Origin: Gadus chalcogrammus
Taxonomy: Eukaryota > Chordata > Actinopteri > Gadiformes > Gadidae
Direction: 5' to 3'
Assembly: GCF_026213295.1 (NCBI RefSeq)
Contig: NC_079419.1
Location: 25,576,111 to 25,640,110 of the forward strand
Length of the DNA stretch: 64,000 nt
The translations under genes and the position numbers were made by a program. This document shows positions 1 through 13,568 of the stretch, one piece after another. Each line of letters starts with the position of its first letter. The first letter of the stretch is position 1. The notes under the pieces are model-generated. The model did not search any database. It had not been told where the DNA came from and saw only the letters and a program-made list of their open reading frames with translations.

Positions 1-165
1 TATGTGTTGACAATGAATTAATATCATATCTTTTTTCACTCCAAATGCAATATCACTAATATGCATGAATTAATTCACATATTATATGTGTGAATTTGAT
101 AATGTTATCAACTGAAATCAAATATATCTAAGATTAACCCTCTATGTTTCACTATCATTTGCAGA

Positions 166-3100
166 ATGACAAAGCCTAAGAAGAAGCGATGCCCCTCATG
201 CCAGGCCGAAAATTCTGTTGGAAGGAAGACATGTTGCCAGTGTCTCCTCCCCCTTCCCCGGAAGAACAAGCTCCCAGATAATTTGCAGATGGACAGCTGG
301 GCATCCTCTGCAAAGTCATACAGAAACGGTGCCAGGGCTATAAATTCAGCCCAGCTATCTGTGAGTTTAAATTACTGTAATTCAACAAAGGTTTTGGCCT
401 CTGAGACAATAACATAATGTTCTTATTTGTCAATTTGTCCTCCTTTTAGGTAAAGTGAAACCACCATAAATCCTGTAACAAACCATGACTTTCATCATTG
501 ATCAATATGCCTGATATACTGATCACCGGATACCTGATCATATATAACCTAATAATAAGATAATAGGCTGCCTCTTTAAAAAAAAAATAGGAACAACTAA
601 TTTAAAATGACCCATAATTTGTTCTAATTAAATTGAAAATTCAACAGCTGCCTTTTACAAAGTGGACAAACACCCCCACCTTTGTTCATGACTATGCCGC
701 CACATGCAGCTTCACATATTTGTTGGTTTCCTGATCATCTGCTCAGGATGGCATATTCAGGTTATCTTGTGTATGTGGCGGGCCTGCAGTGCTGCCGGGC
801 CGCTTACAAACACACACACACACACAAACTGAGCGGGGCAGACAGACTATGCAAACCATTTTTTATCATCTCTTAATAGGTTGTGTTTTCTGTGATGTGA
901 AATTAATGACTGTGTGTCTCCAGAACACATTTCAATCATTTTCAAAACTTTATTTAAAAAAAAAAACTTTTAGTTTATTGATTTTTCCTTAACAGTTATG
1001 ATTTACTAACCGGTTACAGGGGCACACCCCTAATTTTGACAGACAACACAAAGTTAAGCTAATAATAAGCAAAGAGTCTAAGCTCTTGAGTTGATGCTGA
1101 TTATCCTCACCTGTAAATGCCAATACTTGTGTTATGCTAATTTGTTAAGCAAAGGTGTAAATGCATATATTTTCTTCATTGTATTTCCTGCAGGTCTTAA
1201 AACTAAATGCCCTTGGTCGGAAACCCCTACTATTTCTTGGAAATCCTGGCCGCAAAGGAAAATCTGTGGGGGACTTGATTCACTTTATCCCCACAGATAA
1301 CGTGTTGGTGAAGGATATCATTTCCAAAATGAGCAAATGCTATGAGCTCCTCCTGACAAGTAAGATCATCCTTGTTAAAGATACATACATTATACAGTTG
1401 AGGACACAATTATTAGCCCCCCTATGACATTTTTTTATTAGGAAGTTAGCTGCAGGCCGGCAGGGCATCAGTCAAAAGCAGCGACATCCGTGTTATCAGA
1501 TGTATGCGGTGAAATTAAAACGGAGGACAGAAACCCAAACTATAATCTTGAACATATATATAATAAATTAGTATTTGTAAAATTGAGGCTAAATTAAATA
1601 GGTTGTTCTAAATGTTTTGGGAGGAGTTCTTCCGTGGCTCATATCAGATTTTCTTTTATACTGTTTCAGTGTTGCAGGGCTGTGCTCCACAAGCAGCTGT
1701 GCCCCCCCTGGAAAACAGCGGTCCACCAGCCCCTCCTGTGTGCTCTCAGCCTCCTCCAGAACCCTTCTCATCCCCTCAAACTCCTCCATCCTTCTCCAAC
1801 TCCCAACCACCTCCATCCTTCTCATCCCCTCAAACTCCTCCATCCTTCTCCAACTCTGAACCTCCTCCATCTTTCCACAACTTAGAACCTCCTCCATCCT
1901 TCTCCAACTCCCAACCTCCTTCCTTCTCATCCCCTCAAACTCCTCCATCCTTCTCCAACTCCCAACCTCCTTCCTTCTCATCCCCTCAAACTCCTCCATC
2001 CTTCTCCAACTCCCAACCTCCTTCCTTCTCCAACTCCCAACCTCCTCCATCCTTCTCAGACCCTCAAACTCCTCCATCCTTCTCTAACTCTGAACCTCCT
2101 CCATCTTTCCACAACTTAGAACCTCCTCCATCCTTCTCCAACTCCCAACCTCCTTCCTTCTCTAACTCTCAACCTTCTCCATCCTTCTCCAACTCCCAAC
2201 CTCCTTCCTTCTCTAACTCTCAACCTTCTCCATCCTTCTCCCCTCAACCTCATCCATCCCTCTCCAACTTTGAACCTCCTCGATCTCCAGCCTCCTCTTC
2301 CAAGAAGAGGCCCAAAATAAAAGGTTTGATTTACTCTGCATAAATGTTGATGCTATATAAATGTATTACATTGTTAGGGTTTTCTAATTAACACAATATA
2401 CTTCATGTGATTTGTATTAATCTTTTCTACTTTATCTTTTTAGAATGCAGAAAACACAAAAATCAAAAGGTTTTCCTGTTTCAACGCATTGTTGATAAAC
2501 GTGTTTTAAACGTAAGTTAAAAACAAGTGTTTTTTTTAATTATGAAACATTTGCAACGTAGTCCTTATATGCTTCATAAGACAACACATAATGGTGTATG
2601 TTGAGGATGGATTGAGGGCTTTTAGTTTAGTACATTTACTGCGTTTTTCCATCTGCACTTTTTGCTGGCCAAGCCAAGCCGTTCAGATTTTGTTGCCCAT
2701 TACCACGAGAGTCGGATCCAGGATGGACTTTATCTGGAGTGGGGCCAAAAGCGCCCTGGCCCTGCCTCTAAAAATAAGCGAGCTGAGCTGCTCCTATTTT
2801 CGGTACTCCTCGCATGGGGTACCAAGCTGTCTGAAAGGGTGCCGAAAAGATGAAGCTATACACTGCCGTCAGTTGATTGGTCGAAAGAATAACTTTGGCC
2901 TTAAAAGAGGCCTATGTGTAGTCACCTTTGCAGGAGTGAAGAGAGTATTGTGTTTAGAGAAAAGGATAACATGAACGTTATGGCATATTTGGCTATAACA
3001 TGTAAAATTGTTAGGTTACCAATTTCTACAGGATTTTGTGTTGGACCATTTAAAAACAAATGCAACTCATACTGTTGGACCCAGATAGACAGTGTTTAAA

Positions 3101-3809
3101 ATTTGATGCTTAATCCTTGTATTAAATAATACATTCTAAGTTGTGTGGTGATAGTAGGTATTTGGAGATGGATAAATCACACAATACAGCTAAATTGACC
3201 ATCTGTCTCTACAGGAAATGCCTTTCTCTCACAACTACTTCTGTCATATTTTCTGATGTCATGCCTTTCAGGGAAAAGAAGAGGTGAAAGTCTCTTGGAC
3301 ACCATGCCCCAAGTGGTAAGTTTGACTGGAAACAAAGGATTTATAAAACATGTTTAAAGCTATAGTGTGTAACTTCTGTCGGGGCCCAAGAGGAATTCTG
3401 AGTAATTACAACAACACTGTCGGTGCATCTACATGAGGTACACTTTTGCTGATCGCACATCAATTGTATCCCTTCTGCTGTACGTCCAGGTTTTTTATGA
3501 CTAATACAATCAACAACTTTAACATTTCTTGGGCTCTTTTCTGGGCTCCTTCACCAGTGTCAACACTGCCCTACTGAGAAATAAAGAGAGAGTTTTGTGG
3601 AGCTGTTGGGCTTAATCAACTCTGTGTAAATTCATTGGACAATGGCACAAATGTTACAGACGAAAGTAACGCACTATAGCTTTAATAAGAATGTTATAGA
3701 TAAAAAAAGTTCATCCTTTAACCTTCAATTACTGTTTTTTATTTCATTTCTTGACAGTGGGAAGAAGTGGGACGATTCATGGGAGCCAGACAGCCAACAG
3801 TTTAGCTAA
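166..3809 (+). CDS. Accessory zinc-ribbon/proline-rich protein of the KDZ transposon, E1 copy
   Basis: Six exons (166-360, 1194-1359, 1670-2323, 2444-2511, 3272-3315, 3758-3809) with GT-AG boundaries join in frame to 1179 bases, or 392 residues plus stop. The start is the first ATG of exon 1. Residues 9-26 hold a C-x2-C...C-x2-C zinc-ribbon-like cluster after a lysine-rich start. Residues 66-120 are a compact basic segment. Residues about 121-338 are a proline/serine repeat of PPSFSNSQ-type units. The C-terminus has a second cluster, CPKCGKKWDDSW. I do not recognise a named family. Its conservation in both copies, next to the transposase and convergent with it, suggests an accessory or DNA-binding role for the transposon; that role is inferred. 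Splicing is predicted by eye. Confidence 0.75.
1750..2290 (+). repeat. Coding minisatellite in exon 3 of the accessory gene (E1)
   Basis: Imperfect pyrimidine-rich units read as PPSFSNSQ, PPSFSSPQT and PPSFHNLE peptides. Unit lengths are multiples of three, so the reading frame is kept. The same array is at 55587-56127 in E2. Confidence 0.85.
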
Positions 3810-6800
3810 ATCTATTTTATTTATTTATGTATATTATTTTATTTGTTTGATATTCCTGTTTCTTTGGAAGTGTTTATTACACACAAACACACACATACAT
3901 ACACAGACATCTTTCAAAAGTGATGCATTTATTAAATAAATTGTTGTTACTGCCTCGTGCGTTTGTCCATTTTATTGCATTTATAATTATATATATATTT
4001 TGAAATACAATGATTGAAAAGTTTTTGCTAAGCTCTGACTGTTAATTGTGTAACAATATGACAAAAGGTGAATTATTATTTTAAATCGTTTTGGTGTTTG
4101 TGTACATAGATTTGAGTGTCTGGAGTGCTCACAAACCCAGAAATGTGAAACGATTTACTGCCTCAGTGAGAAATCATGAGATGCTCCTAGCTTCCTATGA
4201 CACACGGCAACACAAGTCTCACTCCCTACTCGTCAGAAGTGTGACGCATGGCCAAGGATCCCTGGCGTCAAGTTCCAACGAAAGATGTGTACCTTTTGCG
4301 TTGTTTTTCAATGTGGGGGTCCAATTCGGTATCACGCCAAAGCGTGAGTGGAGGAATAGCACAAACGGGGCGAGTGGTTCTCCCAGCATTTGGTGAAATG
4401 GTTAGGTAGCCTATATTAGTATTTAATATAATAAATATTAATACTTATTATCTGAATGGGAAATGCAATATTTTAGGACAGATTCACCATTCAACGTGTT
4501 TCTAATAACATTTCTAGCGAGAAATGTACTTTATACCTGCATAATCTTCAGTCACTGAATGTGTCAGATCTTTAGTTTGATAGTCATTAGGACGATTTTA
4601 TGGTCTCGCTAGCATGTTTAAACGACGTCAGGTTGCTAGGGACGCGACGATCTAATTGTGGGCCAGCCGAGGCTGACACATAAACCAAATTTGACCTATA
4701 ACCAAATGTATGATAATGCTGTATGTATAGCCTAATTTTTTATGTTATAAATATTTTAATATTGTCTAGAAGCCCTTGGATAATCCACCTGAATTTGGTT
4801 ATTCTTTGGTTATTATTTTCAATGGTCATATACAGATCTTGTTCTAAAGATAATTGAATAAGAGCTATGGTCTTCTTATAATATTATAACTAAATAATTG
4901 TATATTTATATATAGAATATATATTTTAATATTTAATTAATTACATATTAAACCAATTGCATTTCGATTGGGAGATTATTTTTTTAGAAAAAGTGTGTGT
5001 GTGTGTGTGTGGGGGGGGGGGGGGAACTCTCTAGTTATGGATTCGTCAAAACAACAATTTCCGATTTATCCGATTTTTAAACCAAGTCGCGCACGGCTCT
5101 AATGACATGCCCTATTATTTTCAATGGGGCTGCGGCTACGTCACTTGACTGTCATGGTTGCTATAGTGATTGCTATCGATAACCCTCTCCTCCAAACCAC
5201 GTTAACGAGGGCGGCAACTGAGCTACCGTAAATTAAATGGTGTTGTTTTTGTCGTAAACAAGGGTCCGCTGGCTAGGAAATAGACAGATATTCAAAATTT
5301 CATTCAAAAGGCACCTTGGAATATGTTTCTATTATCCGCAGATTAGATTTACTTTTGTAATGAACTTGATTCGTTTTTTTAAATCGCTGTCTGGTGGCTT
5401 GTTACGTCACTCTCAGATATGCGCATGTAGAGATTTTATAGTGACACAGCCTATAACCTATTCTTGAAAGCAAAACAAGGTTATAGATTTAACGAGGCAG
5501 GGTTACTTGAAACAATGAATTAAGTATCATGGTGAGAGGTCATTCATTCCTCCTCCTGAGTGTGCTTCCTATTTATGTCAAATGTACCCCTACTGTCCAC
5601 AAGCACCCCCATTAACAAATAAGCTATAGACCTGGGGTTTCTTTCATATCAAAGGGGGTCAGAAAGGACGCATATTATCAACTTTTATCAAGTAGGGCTC
5701 CATCCCTACAGGAAAGGCTCACACAAGTGACTAAGCAAGTGCTCCATCTCGTTGCACCTCACCCAGCGGCTCGCTTGCAAGATTTTGGGCTGAAGTTCTT
5801 CCCAGACCTACACCCTAGCCATCCAACATGCATATCTGAGAATCAGGCCTCTCTTTAATAATGACAAAAAGTTATGTGAGAAATACACATTAACTTTTTG
5901 TTATCTCATAAGCGGCGTGGTGCCGGCTCCTATTGACCTTTTGACCCCAGACTTCAAAAACGTGGCCACAGGCCAGCTGTGTCTACACACCTTAAGCCAC
6001 AAATGTACACCTCTATCCCACAAAAAATGGGGACGAGAAACTAACCTTTGACTTATGTACATTTACTATACTGTTGGAGGTCACGCCCCTTTTCCGACCT
6101 TTTCGGGATAGCTAGGGATGCTTAAATGTTTACACACATTTCCCGGGGCCCCAAGAACGACATATCCGAGATTTGGAGTTCTAGCCCTTAGAGAAAAAAA
6201 GTTTTCCCAAATGGAGTGTCATTTGGACAAAGCCCCTCAGAAGTGTTGCCTGTAAGACCTAATGGTTCAGAATGTGGTGGAAAAAGTTTTTGAGATAGGA
6301 AGGTCCTACCGCCCTGAAATTTGAATACCTTATTCTAGTGCCTAACTGGGACCCCCGCACCGAAACTTGGCCCGGTCGGACCCCGAGGGCCGGAAGGGGA
6401 GGCCCCCCACTTCCTAACCTCGGGGTCCGACCGGGCCAAGTTTCGGTGCGGGGGGCACTGTGGGGACCTCCAGTCCCACTTCTCATTCTAACTCGGCCGC
6501 GCCTCATCCAGAACTCCCCGCTGATTGGCCACCTCCAGGCCGGGTCCCCGGATCCGTCCCTCAACCCCGCCTCCAGTGACTCTTTCCCAGCAAAACGTCC
6601 TCGGGACAGCCCCGCTGATTTACCACCTCCGGGCCGGGCCTTTTATTCTATAGAGCTCATCGTCTCTAGAGGTTTTTATTGATAACGTTTTTATCTGTTC
6701 AGTAGCCTACTTTATAACTGTTTTGAAAAGTGCTATATGAACCAAGTCTTTTATTAAATTCTGATAAATAGACAAGAGATGGCACAGAGGAGACAATTCT

Positions 6801-6989
6801 ATAAGACATAAAACAAATAATCAGCTTTGGAAAAAGCTTTCTAGTGCACTTGAAGGAAGTTAAAGGATCAGACAACATTTAGGCAAAAACACATTTATTA
6901 GTTATTTCACAAAGGTTTTAAAAGGCAGTTAAATAGAGTATGAAATCAATTAAAAATAATTTGGTAAATAATCAAAGCATAGCCATTGT
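3810..6989. other. Intergenic region between the convergent transposon genes (E1)
   Basis: No convincing gene. It holds a (GT)n-(G)n tract near 4993-5024, AT-rich stretches near 4900-4960, a segment at about 4440-4650 related to 39485-39625 in the spacer, and a GC-rich perfect hairpin at 6352-6454. Short open frames here have no recognisable domain. Confidence 0.6.
6352..6454. repeat. Perfect 36-bp stem GC-rich hairpin (E1)
   Basis: Arms 6352-6387 and 6419-6454 are exact reverse complements around a 31-base loop. The counterpart in E2 is 51423-51525. It lies about 0.5 kb beyond the transposase stop codon. Confidence 0.85.
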
Positions 6990-9900
6990 TTAAAATGCAT
7001 CATCCGAAATGTCAGAGTCATTGTCCGAGTAGTCATCAGAAGTGTCCTGGGAGTTGATCATCTGTGCCCCCTCTGCTGCAGTCAACACTTGTAGGTAGCA
7101 GTGTCTCGCGTTAGCCATCATTTTTGTGATGAAGTGCCGTTTCTTTTTGATCATGCACTGTAGACCAGTCAACCCTTCCTCAGTAAGGCCCCAAGGTGAA
7201 TCTTGAAGGTTATGAGAAAGCCAGTATTAGTAAAATGATCACCAGTCTTTGATGTGCATATAAATGTGATGCAAGTTAAAAACATACGTTCTGTTGTAGC
7301 CCTTGAAACAAGGCAGGACAGCTCTTTTAGGGAGTCAGCACGATTCCCCAGAGACCTCCAGTGCTGATTCATCTCCCTCTGAAGAATCATTTTCTCCTCC
7401 TGGATTCTTTTCCCTGCCATGACCAGGTCAAATGCTCTCCTCTTGGTCCGAAGGTCAACAGAGTCTGAAAAGCATTTATAAAAAAACATTAACTCATATT
7501 CATGAAAGATGAGCATTCAACAAAGAAGTTAGATGGAGATCGATTAGAGGCATTAGGTGTGCCAAATTTGCTGGAAGTATTTAAAATTCAAACTAGCAAC
7601 TGGTGAACCTACCACTGTGTGGTAGCTGCCATGGCCAAGCCGTCTCTCCAGACAGAATGTTTTCAAAGCACAGAGTCTCTGTTGTGGGAACCATTCCGTT
7701 GTACTTCTCCACCACAGAACTCAGGAACCCCCTCTCGTCCCGGATCTTGCGGCGGATCCTGGCACGACCTTTGTTGCTGTCGCAGTCTTTGTAGAGACGC
7801 TGCGACCGTCTCTTAATACTGGCAACCAGCACCTCGACCCTGCTGGCCAAGGCGGCAACATCAGTCGTGTTGATGGTTGTTGCTGTAGAGAGGAAATGCG
7901 TGTTACATTTTAAGTGACTTCTAATAACGGTTTAATTTGAATGAATACTTCAGAAAGACTAGGTAGAATGTTAGAGGATATTATCGCCAAGAGTCTGAAA
8001 CTCTGTGCTTACAAAACTTATAATTTCCTCACCGTCTGCCCAATCCTTCACGTCACTGACCCAGTCCTCCATCTGGTTCTCTGTGACGTCCAATTCGGTC
8101 TTCATGGACTCCATGTTCCGCTTTTGGGCATCCAGAGCTTTTGTGGTCTACAAATGACAAAATAATTAGAGTAAATAAAAATAATTAAGTAAATTCAGTG
8201 TACAGCCTCAATATCTGCTAACAAAACTTAAAAAAAAAAAGATGTTAATACCCTCAGATATCTGCGGGACAGTGAGGTGGCCAAGTTGTCAGTCTTTTGC
8301 TGATTCCAGCGCATGGCCAAGAGGGTGAGCATGTCTGTGCGTCCTGCAGCATAAAATGATGGCGTTATCTAGTGTTAACTTCAGCTTATTTCTTGTACCC
8401 ATGTTCATACTTTATAGCCATTCACCTGCTTTGGACATGTGTTTGGTGGTCACTGCTATCCGAGAGAGGAAGGCATTGACCTGCTCTACCTCCTCCCCTA
8501 GTGTCAATCCAGCCCCCTCTTGATAGGCACCACTCCATTTTACCTGTTTAAAATGCATAAAAAACAAAGCATGTTATGACATGTCAATATTGACGTGAAT
8601 GTGTGGATATTCACATAAAGTGATTCACTTGGTAATGATTGCTTACGTCACATTTGTAATCGTGGGCTTTGGCATGGAACACTGAAAGGAAGGGCTTCAT
8701 GCTGAGCAGATGCTGGAGCTCTGGGCAGCTTCTTGCAACCTTGTTGAGGTAGGGCCAGTATTTACATGTGACATCCATGCAATAAAAGGTCGGCGTGAGG
8801 TTGGCCAGCTTTCGTTGTATGTACAGGGGATATGCAAAGATCTCTCCCCTGAACATATTGAGGGCACATAGGAGCAGCCCATGCCGACACACAGCAAGCT
8901 CCAGTCCCTCTTCATCCAGCTTGCTGGCAGATTTTTTGGAGGTCTCTCGAGCCGCCGACCATTCCCCCCCACAAACGCCTCTTCCGGGCACCTACAATAT
9001 AAACATTTAAAATGGTCAAAAGGGTTACCTAAAAAAAAATCTTGAATAGGAGATTATTGTATTCATGTTTATATAATTATAGTCTGCAATATTACATGCT
9101 TGGTTGTGGTGTGAATGTAGTTCACAAATTTTGCGACGTCGTCATCCTTCGCGATGAAGACGCCATCAAATATGGCCTGTTCCTCAGCACTAAATAAAAC
9201 AGGTTAATTGGTGCATATTAGGAGGCTGAACTTTTGTCATTAGTTCAAACACTGACATTATAAATAATTTATAGTACCTAGATGCATTCTTGAAGCGGTA
9301 ATGCTTGCGGTTACCATCCACGGAAACCGCAAGCATATCCGGGCTGCAGGCAGGACAGGTGAATGGCTCCTCCTTGCATATGTTGTCCATCTCATATTGG
9401 ACAGCCTCCCACTCAAAAAAGCTTTTGGCGAAGGTGTCAGCTGAGATCTTCCCAGTCTGTCTCAAAAAAAAAAAAGACATCAACGGCTAATGAGATTTTT
9501 AAGCAGCATACAAATAAATAAAAAAGGACAGATAACTTCAATACTCACACGGCCAAAGCGGACAGTTCTCTGATCCAACATTTTTAAAAATGCCTGACAG
9601 GACAATCCAGGTGCTGCCATTTTCATTTCTTCAAATGAAGCAAAAACATCAGTTCCATAAATGGTGGCAAAGTTCAGGGTAGCTGGCCAGTAGTCGCTGT
9701 GAAGAATGCCGTCAACACCAGCAGTCCATGTGGCTTTGCACGCTTCACATGCCAACTCAGGCATGCTGAGCTCATGTCTCCCTTAAAAAACAAATATAAA
9801 AAGGGAATTACACACTTATTTACTTTTTATATAATGCATTACTTAAAGAGCCCATGCCATTAAAATCACATTTTTCCTGTTGTTTGTTAAATAACATAGG

Positions 9901-12900
9901 TCTGAATAAGTTTGTGAGCTGTGGTAAGTTTGAAATCTATGCAGTTTGTCTGCTGAATGCAATAGGCAATGAAAGGGAAAAGGCAGAAGAATGAGCCAAT
10001 CTGGATAAGGTGACACTGTGACGTAGCGTTGTCAAACTATTATTCATGGCCCTGCCCACTTGGTTGGTTCGTAACCACCCACAAGAATTCTGAAGGAGTC
10101 GTGATTGAGCTAGTGCTAAATGCTAATACGTGTATGGTAGTTGCTTAGTTCGTAGTAACAGGCTAGTTACAGAATTTTGAATGCAATGGCCGAACGACAT
10201 CGAAGTACATGAACTGCGACATGCTGCCTGCCGCCGGTTGCCGCGGCGCGAGGCACCACCGCCGCGAACCACCACCGCCCGGCAGCGGGCAGCCGGGCGG
10301 TGGTGCCTTGCGCCGGCAGCAGGCAGCAGGCAGCAGGCAGCGCGCGGTTCTGTCTACTACAGATTGATGTGGAAGTGGAAGAACCAGAGACGTCGGAGAA
10401 CCCGACGAAGTCCTTTGTGATTCATTATATCGTCTGGACGTGCACACAGCTTTTGGCCGTGATAATATGTATTATTTGATATAGATATCTATGTATTATA
10501 TGATATTATTTAGATATAGAGCTCCAGGACTGTAACGCAAGTGTTGTACACTTCCTTGTTATTTGGATAACCGTTCTGCTGTCGGACTCTCGTCTATGGT
10601 ATTTCTACAACTAGACCCGTAGTGGGGGTTATCTCAGCCATGGTTGAGAATGAATTGGGGGAAAGGAACTTTGGCTTTGACTCCCTGAAGTCATGAACCA
10701 CGACATGGAGGAGAAAGGGATTGTTGACCGCGGTCGTCTCCCGCCGGAGCTTCGCTGCCGATGGACCACCGCCTCGGCTTCAGGATGCGGTGATTAGCGC
10801 TGACCGCTGCCGAGGCGGCGGGAAGCAGGGCTCAAGCGGGATACATTCGCGGCCAACAATCCCTTTCTCCTCCATGTCGTGGTTCATGTAGCCTACTTCA
10901 GGGAGTCAAAGCCAAAGTTCCTTTCCCCCCCAATTCATTCTCAACCATGGCTGAGATAACCCCCACTACGAGTCTCGTTGTAGAAATACCAGAGACGAGA
11001 GTCCGACGTGTTATGCCATAACACCAACAGCAGAACGGTTATCCAAATAACAAGGAAGTGTACAACACTTGCGTTACAGACCTGGAGCTCTGCTCTATAT
11101 CTAAATAATATCATATAATACATAGATATCTATCTCAAATAATACATCACGGCCAAAAGCTGTGTGCGCGTCCAGACGATATAATGAATCACAAAGGACT
11201 TCGTCGGGTTCTCCGACGTCTCTGGTTCTTCCACTTCCACATCAATCTGAAGTAGACGCGGTCGTTTGAGATTCATAATAACCTATCGTCTGGAGGCTCA
11301 CACAGATTTTGGCCGTGATAATATATATGATATGATATAGATATCTATGTATAATATGGGTTTCTAAGAGCCATTGCGATACATCCACCGTAAACAGAGC
11401 GCATGGTACTGTGGCTACAAGCTGCTCAGGGCCAGGTGATATTATATATTATATAGATATCTATGTATAATATGGGTTTCTACGAGCCATTGCGATACAT
11501 CCACCGTAAACAGAGCGCATGGTACTGTCAATGGCTACAAGCTGCTCAGGGCCACACCCCCACCCCCCTCCTTGACCTGCCTTGACACGCCCACCGAAAC
11601 AGCGCGTTTGGGGGAAGCTCAATGTGCGACTGTTTCGGAGTGACTGTAACTCTGCACCACGGCTGAATTTCGGGGACGTCTTTGAATACTGTGTTTGTGG
11701 CCCACTAATACCTATATTAAAGCATCATAAAATAGAATGGCATGGGATCTTTAAGTAATTTTAAGATTTCCTATACAAAGCCATCATAAACCTGTGGCAG
11801 TAGTTGAGAAGGGATTGCTATTATTAAAAATAAACTTTTCAAACAGGACAAAAGTTACACGTTCTCACCATTCATTGTGATCACAGCCACAGCTTTTCCT
11901 GGTTTGAGCCTCAGTGCCTCTGTTGGACAACCACAGATTTGGCGAGGGATCTCCACAGGTACATACCGCACTAAAATAAATCAAAGGGAAAAAAAAGTGA
12001 ATTAGGAATCATTTGTAACAGGGAAAAACATTGTACCCATGTGATAAAAAGTTTACCAACCAAGCTTCTTAAAAAGTATTCTTAGTAGAATTTAAATTGG
12101 TAATATACTTTAAATCGCGTTGAATGAAATGTGAAAATTAAATACTGTTTTTTATCGGACTATCAGTTTTATGGAAGTATCAGTGTTTGAAGTTACTCTG
12201 CAGTCTGTCAACTTCAAAATGACAGAGCACATAAACTCTAAGGATGAGGGATACCTTAAATCAGAAAATATGGCCCCACACATGCGCGCCCAAACACACA
12301 CATGTTATTTTGTACTTAAAATACATTGTACAGAACTTACCACACTGGCAAAGGTCCATATTCTGTACAGTAGTTGTTGGGGGCAATGGCTGGAAAAATC
12401 CCAAAGTACTGGCATCTCGGTTGTGAAGGGGGTGTCTGGTGTGCATGACGACGTCGCACTCCGCACAGAATAAGGGCCGTGGTAGACAATCACGACAACG
12501 AACAACAGCTAAATTGCTCCAACACTGTTGGCACTTTCGGGTTCCCACATTTTCTTGTGCCAGTGCGGTGTTAACCAGACGAGGTCTCGCTGCCTTCCAG
12601 CTCTCCGAAGAATTGCTCTTTCTTGTGCTCCAGTTTAATGAAGCAGAAAGAGAGGCTTGTGGGGTTGGTGATTCCACCCCATCTCCTGTTGCATCGCTCA
12701 ATGATTGCTGGAGATCTCGTAGAAATCCATCTGTTAAAATAGTACAAAAGAGTCCGTTTTTTATTTAAAGTGTCTTTATGGAATGGCTGTTAAAAGGTGA
12801 AATTACTATTACCATGTTCATAATTACTGCAACATGGACTTTACATCTTAACTCTGTAACACATACATCATACAGATACAAGTAAGAATTTCCTATTAAT

Positions 12901-13568
12901 TAATGTTCACCAATTATTAAAAAGAAATGTTTTACATACCAACGTTATCAGGAGCAAAGACCACCTCAGAGTTTGAGTCAGGAGCATTTTTGTTGGGATG
13001 AGTCTTCTGCTGTTGAAGTCCACTGCTGTTACCAGCTGTAACTGAAGAAAAAAAAGAAAAAAAAAGACAATAATTTATAGTATAGTATGTAGAGTATAAT
13101 AGCACACACTCACTGTTAAGCATTTATCTAGATTTGACTGTTTAGAAGCGACAAGTAGACCTTTTTGATATTTGATGGGGCTGAAAAAGGGTAGAACGAA
13201 AAATGTATTTGGTTTGCAAATGAGTCATCTAAATATTGGTTCTGGTTTGCCTCCGCCGATACCATACACATCAAGCTTTAGGTTTTCCTTGATTTTAGCG
13301 TGCCTAAAATCTGGGATCTTTAAACATCAAGAATGCAAAAACAATACTGACCCTGATTGGACTGATTCCTAGCTGATCGTGGTCTTGCATGAATTAAGTT
13401 CCCGTCACTGGTTCTCTTCTTCCACCTCATGGTTGGCGGTGCTGCTGCTTGCTCATCCTGCACCACAGCAATCAAGTCATCAACCCCTTGGAGGACATCA
13501 TTGACCTCTTGCTGAACAGCCATGTTATCCACCCTCGAAAACAGATTCTGGAGTTCTGAATCACTCAT
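6990..13568 (-). CDS. KDZ-superfamily transposase, E1 copy
   Basis: This is the mirror of the E2 gene. Its 14 exons run, in transcript order: 13568-13352, 13041-12940, 12730-12341, 11970-11869, 9781-9549, 9456-9278, 9189-9096, 8991-8647, 8543-8426, 8343-8252, 8147-8033, 7882-7613, 7464-7288, 7201-6990. The predicted protein has 881 residues. The Cys/His cluster, the DGN, DVTC and GEE catalytic-type motifs and the acidic C-terminus are all present as in E2. I found no frameshift or stop in the exons, so both copies look coding-competent. The tetranucleotide repeat just upstream of the start differs in length from E2, so an upstream in-frame extension seen in E2 is not conserved. This supports the ATG at 13568-13566. 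Function is inferred from motifs. Confidence 0.85.
9847..11750. mobile_element. TTAA-flanked nested DNA element in transposase intron 4 (E1)
   Basis: TTAA at 9843-9846 and 11751-11754 flanks inverted ends reading AGAGCCCATGCCATT and AGATCCCATGCCATT. TTAA duplications with such ends suggest a piggyBac- or Kolobok-type non-autonomous element. The interior is non-coding. It holds a large foldback (10355-11260), repeated TATAGATATCTA blocks and a tandem segment at 11347-11590. E2 has the same element at 46025-48020, so it was inserted before the copies separated. Confidence 0.6.
10355..11260. repeat. Large foldback (about 370-400 bp arms) inside the intronic element (E1)
   Basis: Sequence from about 10355 to 10725 recurs inverted from about 10855 to 11260. 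The arms differ by short indels: the right arm has extra bases near 11005-11035. A GC-rich centre separates them. The E2 counterpart is about 46606-47511. Confidence 0.8.

Noticed and set aside
1612..1669. Proline-rich open frame as a stand-alone gene starting at 1612
   Set aside because: A good acceptor at 1669 and matching phase with upstream exons make it exon 3 of a spliced gene.
2591..2974. Extra exon of the accessory gene
   Set aside because: Exons 4 and 5 already join in phase 0. This open stretch lacks paired splice sites that would keep frame, and shows no domain.
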